Of a DNA stretch of 64,000 nt, positions 24,301 to 31,350 are shown one piece after another. Each line of letters starts with the position of its first letter. Position 1 is the first letter of the stretch. Source of the stretch: Cladopsammia gracilis (lineage: Eukaryota; Cnidaria; Anthozoa; Scleractinia; Dendrophylliidae); contig JAJGOT010000209.1 in the NCBI GenBank assembly GCA_022457155.1, positions 435,001 to 499,000 on the forward strand. The letters run 5' to 3'. The position numbers and the translations under genes were made by a program. The notes beneath the pieces were generated by a model that saw only the letters and a list, made by a program, of their open reading frames with translations, did not search any database and was not told the DNA's origin.

Positions 24301-27300
24301 AACAGGAGACCTAAAGAAGGCTTAGTCGAAGGTCAGGATGTGATGGAAAATGGCTGGGATGCAACTCAACATACCAGTTGGTGAGAAAAAAAGAGCGTGG
24401 TAACAACCGTTAGACAGGCAGAGACAGCATATGCAGATCTAAGTTGAATGAAATGTTAAAAATAATAGTTCAGTAGCATTTTGGTGTTAAAGTGCCTGAA
24501 AGCGTTGTAAAAATGTTATTTTACTGGCAATAAATTTGTGAAATTATGGGATTTGATGAAATATTCAGAAAGAGTGTGATAAAAAATGCTTGCTTGCCAA
24601 AAAATCGGCATCCTATTGCAATTTGCAGTGCGATATTGGCACTTTTACGCTCTGATGACTACATATATACAAACCCTTCTAATTTTTCCTTTGTGAAAAC
24701 ATGATTTTTGGCACGCAGGCATTTTTTGTCATGCTCTTTCCGAATATCTCATCAAAGTTATTGTGACATCATCACTTTGATGCTCTATACTTGGTGCCCA
24801 AGGGACCCATATCCATCAGTATATTGGTGTAATGCAAAAACCAAGCATGTCATAAAAATAGCTAAGTAAAAGAACTTCATGTAAATGTTTTAGTGCATGC
24901 CAGTTACCGAGTTGGCCAAAAAACACTATGAATGACCACTTCTGTAAGTGATCATCTCCCTTCGGCAACCATCTTTATGAAATCCTGTTTGAAACATTTT
25001 TCAGTCATCTAAGGATAGTCTTTAATGAGAGTAACAACTGTTCATCAGCATATAGCATGTAGCAATGTGAGACTCAATAGACAATGGTAATCCCGGGATT
25101 ATCATTAATGTAATAGAGTATGATTTAGTATTTAGACTAAACATGGGGCTTACAAGATTTCAAAAGGGATTTAGACATGGTGCCAAGAGAAGCCCCTTCC
25201 TGTGTTACTGAAAAATAGTTTATCTTCTTTACAGGCGGCATAGATCATCCTTGATTGATGATGGAGGTCGTAGGTCATCACAAGAGTTTTTTCTCAACCT
25301 GGAAAAAGAGCATACTTGTATTGCTCCTGAGGTTGGCGTTACTAGATATTTTCATTAATTTATAGGACGTCTTTTTGGAAGTTCAAAACTAGACATTTCT
25401 TTCTAATTCCCCAATAGAAAGACTGAATATGCTATAGGCTGAACTGCTGCCCTGAAACTTGGAAATGGGCTTTTCAATTTCATTTCAGGTAGAGGGAAGA
25501 ATTATAAATATCGCTGATTCTAAGTCAGAGGAAGAGATTGTACTCAACAGTATGCAAGTACAGCAGACAGAGACTGAAGATCTTTCCAAAGTGGTATAGT
25601 TCATAACTGTTTATTCATTCCCTGTGCAGTGATGCAAGTGCTTTAGTTGTTGTTAAGTATGTATATTTGTTGTTTATAATCCCTTCATTCATCTTTAGAC
25701 ATTGCACGGTTTAGAAAATATGTTCTATATTAACATAACACAATTGTTCAAGAGCTGATGGAGTGCTCAACAAGTCCATTTTTGGCATGTTATTTTTAAA
25801 GTGCATTTGTTTCTTTGTGCCAATATGGAACTGTCACAGCAATAGTCTAAAAATGTCTCATGAACCACCAATTATGTGATGCCACTGATAGGATGCCTCT
25901 AATATTTTAGTTTCTTTTACCCCATTGTACTGACAGCATGTAAATATGAGCTACTTTCCTCTCTCTTTAGTGAGGTATAAATGAGAGAACTATAATGTTT
26001 CCTCGCTGCAGTCAGGGAATCAAAATAGTAGTCATTTGTAAGGAAAACAATTGTTTGATCATACAATTAATTGTGTGGTAATCTACACAAAACCGGACCC
26101 TCCTGCCTGTCTTCTACACTTATTCATTGCAGTTTAAGTCAAAGTCTTCTTGTAATGATTGCAAATTTCAATTTGCAGAATAACACAAAAAGAAAGAACA
26201 CCTTATAAACAGCAAGCTAAAAGTTTTAATTAAAATGGTATCTATTTGGAGCTTCATCCATTGGCTCAACATATAAAAGAAAACTGGAATAAACACATAT
26301 TTATTTTGATGAAAAATAGTCATAAATGATAATCACAATCAGAAATATGGAAGATAGTGGACATCTGTAAATCCTATCTTAATATCACATAAGAGAGTAT
26401 ACTCTCTATATAACAGGTTTGTGTCCTGTTGGTTGTATCCTAGTGTGTTCTTTACAATCTAATTCAGTGCATTGTCAGTTGTCAGTTCACCCTGTAAGGG
26501 GTGTCATTGGTTAGTGTTACAGTTGCGAGGAAATGCGCAGCAACACAAAGTAAGGCCTGATGATGAAAACTAAATTGTTGAGAACCCTGCCATTTTTCCA
26601 TAATTATAGGATAAGTCAGTGGTGGAAAGTGTTAACTCGGAACCAGTGAAATCAATAGACGAGGATACCCAACCAATCAAGATAGATAAAGGAGAAAATG
26701 AGGCCATAAATTCACAAAAGACAACTGAAAACACTGGAAAAAGCACAAAAGATAGAGCAGATGAAGAAAGCCCTTCTTTAACTGATGAACCAGCTGTGCA
26801 AGACGTCGACCAGAACAGTAAAAACATGGATAAAGAGCAAATAAAAGGACATGATGAGCAAATAAACTGTGAAACAGCTGATGTGCAGAACAAAGAAGAT
26901 CATGAAAAAGACAACCAAGAAACATCTGATAAACAAATAAAAGGTGATGATGAACAAATCAATCTAGAAGTGCCTCAAGAGGAGATAAAAGGCATTGATG
27001 AACAAGGCAACCAAGAGCCACACCAAGAAAACAGTAATGACCCCCCTTCAGAAGTTGAAGACAAGAGTACTGCTAGTCCACCTGAACAAAAAATGGATGA
27101 TGCTTTACAGCTAGTAAGTGACATTTCCATGTAATGAACACTAATGTCCTAAATGGTAGAGAAGTTGTAAACCCAGTATCGACCTCAGATATTGTGTTTA
27201 TAGAATGCGGCATTCAGTTTGGCTGCTAGTTATGTACCATAAAGTTTAAAGCCATGGCTACATGTGCAATGTTTTGCTTGCACAGGTGATGCGATTTTTT

Positions 27301-30300
27301 ACAAAACTGTCGCGTCATCAGTGCACAGTAAAAATTGCACATTTAGCCACTCATGAACATGCGACGCAAGCGCTGAAAAAATTGCAGAAAAAAGTCGCAA
27401 GAGTTGAATGTTTCGTGATAAAATCGTGGACATGTTGCTCGTGTAGCCGCCCTGCAACTTTTTTCTTACACTTGCGACGCAACAAAAGGGTATCTAGCCA
27501 ATAAGATTTAAGAACTAAAGCGAGGCTCAGGCTTAATTATACCAACCCAGCCTTGCGCGGTCTTTGTTGCAACATTTTGTCACCAAAATTTGTCACACGC
27601 ATAGCCACCACCATGCGCTGGCGACACGACAATTTTTCAAAAAATCGCATCACCTGTGCAAGCATGTGTAGCCGCGGCTTAAGGGTAAGGAGAGTTGTCG
27701 CTTTCAGCTTTAGCTAACTTCCACTACTAGTGATTTTATTACTGGAGGTGATTAAATATTTACCAATGAAATCACCATTTTGTTGTCCACACAATTGGTA
27801 AAGGTAAAGTTAATAATTTCAACTCTTCCTTGCCTGTCATGTTCTCAGGTAATGAATGCCATGTGGTTGACAAAATGACTAATTGTGACTAATGATCTCT
27901 GACCTGGCTGTTTTTTTTTTCAGGGACCAGATCTTGCAACTGATGATGAGTACTGGGATTTGTGGGAGGCAGTCAAAGTGGACAACATTGATGTGGTAAT
28001 TAGCAACAGAACAAACAAATTGATTCTATAACATTACAACTTTAATTTGTTTTCATTTAACACCAACACTGGCACTGACTTAACTAAGGTCATAAGATGA
28101 GATTATGTTGCTTTAAGGTGCAATATTTTCAATAATTTCAGGTTACAAATCTCCGCCAGGAAAAGAACATCAGATTCTCGCGATTTCAAGATAACAAAAC
28201 GATCCTTCACCTTGGAGCTGAAAGAAATGCTACAAGGGTACTGTTTCGTCAATTGTTTTTTCAATGCAAACCCCTAGCTAATGTATATATCCAACACCAA
28301 GACAGATTTTTAACCTTGTAAGTTGGGGGGGGGGAGGGGGGTGAAAGAAGCTCAGTGAGGCTATCTGCAGTGGGGGAGTGATCACAATTTCAAGTGCATG
28401 GTTATAAAATATGTACTAGGATGGTCATGACAAATTATGTTAGGTTGTTTCTTCTAGTTTTGTGTTGTTTCTCGTAAGGTTTATTACCATACATCAAATT
28501 TTATCTTCAGGGGGTTGCTACTTCTGATTCTGATTGAACTTTTGTACTCTCAGCCAGCCAGTAGTACAATGCACTTTTCTGTGATATTTTAATACCCACT
28601 ATTATGAGGGATCAGTTATAACAATAAGATATGCCCCATCTGATTAATTCAAAATCTTGGAATCCAGGAGTTTATATTGTAAAAACAAGTGCAAAGTTAA
28701 AGTGTAACAGTGAACAACAATAAGCACAACAAATAGACAATGATTCTTGTAATGTGAATGTTAATTTTATTTTAAAATGACATTTTTTCCTAGGTGGTCA
28801 CTTACCTGCTGATAGAAGGAAAACTAGATCCAAATATCAAGGATGAAATATTACAGGTCTTAATATTTGTCAATACAGTTGAACCTCTTGTGTTTAATTA
28901 CCAGTACCTAAACAGTAGGAAGGATGGTCACTTTGGAGAGGTGATTGCTTCAAGGGCATAGCCAGGGGAGGGTTCCAGAACCCCTGGAACCCACCCCCTC
29001 AGTGGTCACTTACCTGCTGATATAAGGAAAGCTTGATCCAAATATTTGGCTAAATTAATCCCGCTCAAGGTAAAAACAAAACAAAAAACAATCCCGAAGT
29101 CCATTCCCTCAAAATCGTTTCATATTATCGCCAATAGTCAGCCACTAAGTTTCATGTTAACTCCCTTACTGACTTCCTAGGAAGCACTCCTGGTCCTCAG
29201 CTGCTGGCTCATAGCCTTTGCCCACCTTGCCCAATTTCACTGTATCTCAAGTGCCCAACCATACATAGCGAACCTACCTGCCACTGTCGCAATTGTCGGG
29301 AAATTCTATGGCAAAATTGAAATGGAGTGCCTGCCCAAAAATTATTCAAAATTACTACAAGTCTGGAAGCACTTCGGATATCGGGCATTTCGACCATGCC
29401 ACAGGATAGCAAATGGCTCACAACACTGCCCCTTTTCTGATCCCAAGTGATTCCAGACTTTCCCACTGGCTCATCTTGTCCACCACGGCCCATTTTCAAC
29501 TCGAGCGCTGAATAGTGCTTTGGGCCGAGGCGTGGCAAGGACACACTCATTTCTTCAAGAGGTGCCAGGTGCTTAAGGATTTCTGGACTTTGTGATGTCC
29601 CTCCATCACCGTGTGGGCCTTAAACATGGCTTAAACTAGCCGCTTGGTCCGTCGTTTGTTGTCCATATTCGATCGATATGAACTGCCTATATGACGGTAT
29701 GTTCATTCAGGTTGTTGGTGCAGGTCAGGAGTATTGCGGTCGCATATTCTCACAGCCAATCTGCTTTGTAGATTGAATGTACAGTCAAAGCACTAGAGGG
29801 CCAGAACTCTGCTTTTTTCAGGTGAAATTAGTCAAATTCCTTAGGGTTAGTGCAAATTCAACAAGGGTTTGTAATATTATTGGTTGTGCAATAAAATGAG
29901 GCAAATCTGAGCAAGAAAAAACTAAAAACAACCTATTAAAAAGCAACAGGTTGGTTATGCCCCAAGCCCTTCAATATATTGAAATATATCATTTATATTT
30001 AGGGTGTTCCTTTACACGGAGCAGCTGAGTATGGCTCTGTTGATGTTGCAAAAGTTCTACTAGAGCATGGAGCAGAGGTAAATAATTATCTACTCTAGTG
30101 ATAACCTGTATATATTATTTGCACTAACACTGGGTCTTAAATAAGCTAGTTTATCTTGTAGATAGTGATTGCTGCACTGACATTAGTGGCAGCAGGTGTA
30201 ATTATAATAAGTTGAATTCCAGTGTGGACTCTCGATCTGGATCATGTCTACCACGGACCACTGTTAATCAATACTATCAACTGGCACGTGGTTTTTTTAA

Positions 30301-31317
30301 ATGGCAAAATTTGGAGTGCCATGTCAAAATTTAGGGGTGCCATGTCAAAATGTTTGTCATGTAAACCGCACTATATTGGGCAACACTTGGTCAACATGTT
30401 GGTCACTACTCTGTTGGTTGCTTCTTGGTCGAGAGTCAGTCAAGACAGTTAGACATGTGGCTGAGAATTGACAGCTGCAATCGTTGAACACAATAATGGT
30501 TGGTTTGTCCATTGACGTGGCCCAGATGTTGACTGTTAGGTTACAGTCAACTGTCAGTGGCATATTGGTGAAAAGTCAGTATTATATCTGTGTAGTCACA
30601 AGATTTTTTCAAGATGTTGATCAATTCAGCTTTTGAATAAGAAAATTCCAGGAATTTGTAATGATAATTAAGCCGTTAAACTGTAATGATAGAAGATGAT
30701 AAAAAATTACCCTGTTTAATAAACGCCAGGCCTCAAATAAATGCTGGGCTAAAATAAACACCTGGTCCACGAGGCTGAGTTTTAAATAAAAGCTCCCAGC
30801 ATTAATCAAGAAAATGTGGTAGCCAAGGAGTTTTTATCCCTTAGATCAATAAACAGGACCTTATTGGAAACACTGCACTGCATATTGCTTGTGAACATGA
30901 ACAGGTAAGAATCAACTATAAATATTGTTATATAGCTGAAGTTTTTCTCAATGCAACGCACACGTTCATTGGTTGATTCATGGTCACATGACCTCTAACA
31001 AACTGTTTCTAGCCAAACATTCACAAGCAGGCAACATTTGCGAAAGTGGGCAACATTTTCACTGTTGCCCGCTAGCGCACATGATCATACCGTGACAAAA
31101 GGTGGCATGGTTATGATGCGATTGATGTTTACCTCAAGTGTTTGGCACATTTTTCAAATTGCGTTGTGTTGCTATATAACAAATCACTTAATGACTGATC
31201 CCTTGGGAAACAGTGAATTTTGTTTCCCTTGAATCTAGATGTTTCCCTTGACTTCGTCTCAGGAAACAAAATTCACTGTTTCCCTCAGGACCAGTCATTA
31301 AGTGTTTATTGTTATTG

Positions 31318-31350
<33 letters not shown>

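Noticed and set aside
24300..24420. Stretch resembling the end of a reverse-transcriptase-type repeat
   Set aside because: Only a vague resemblance of a few codons; no longer frame or flanking evidence.
29209..29550. 113-codon minus-strand frame in an intron of the ankyrin gene
   Set aside because: No start context, domain or splice partners; probably chance or an old repeat.
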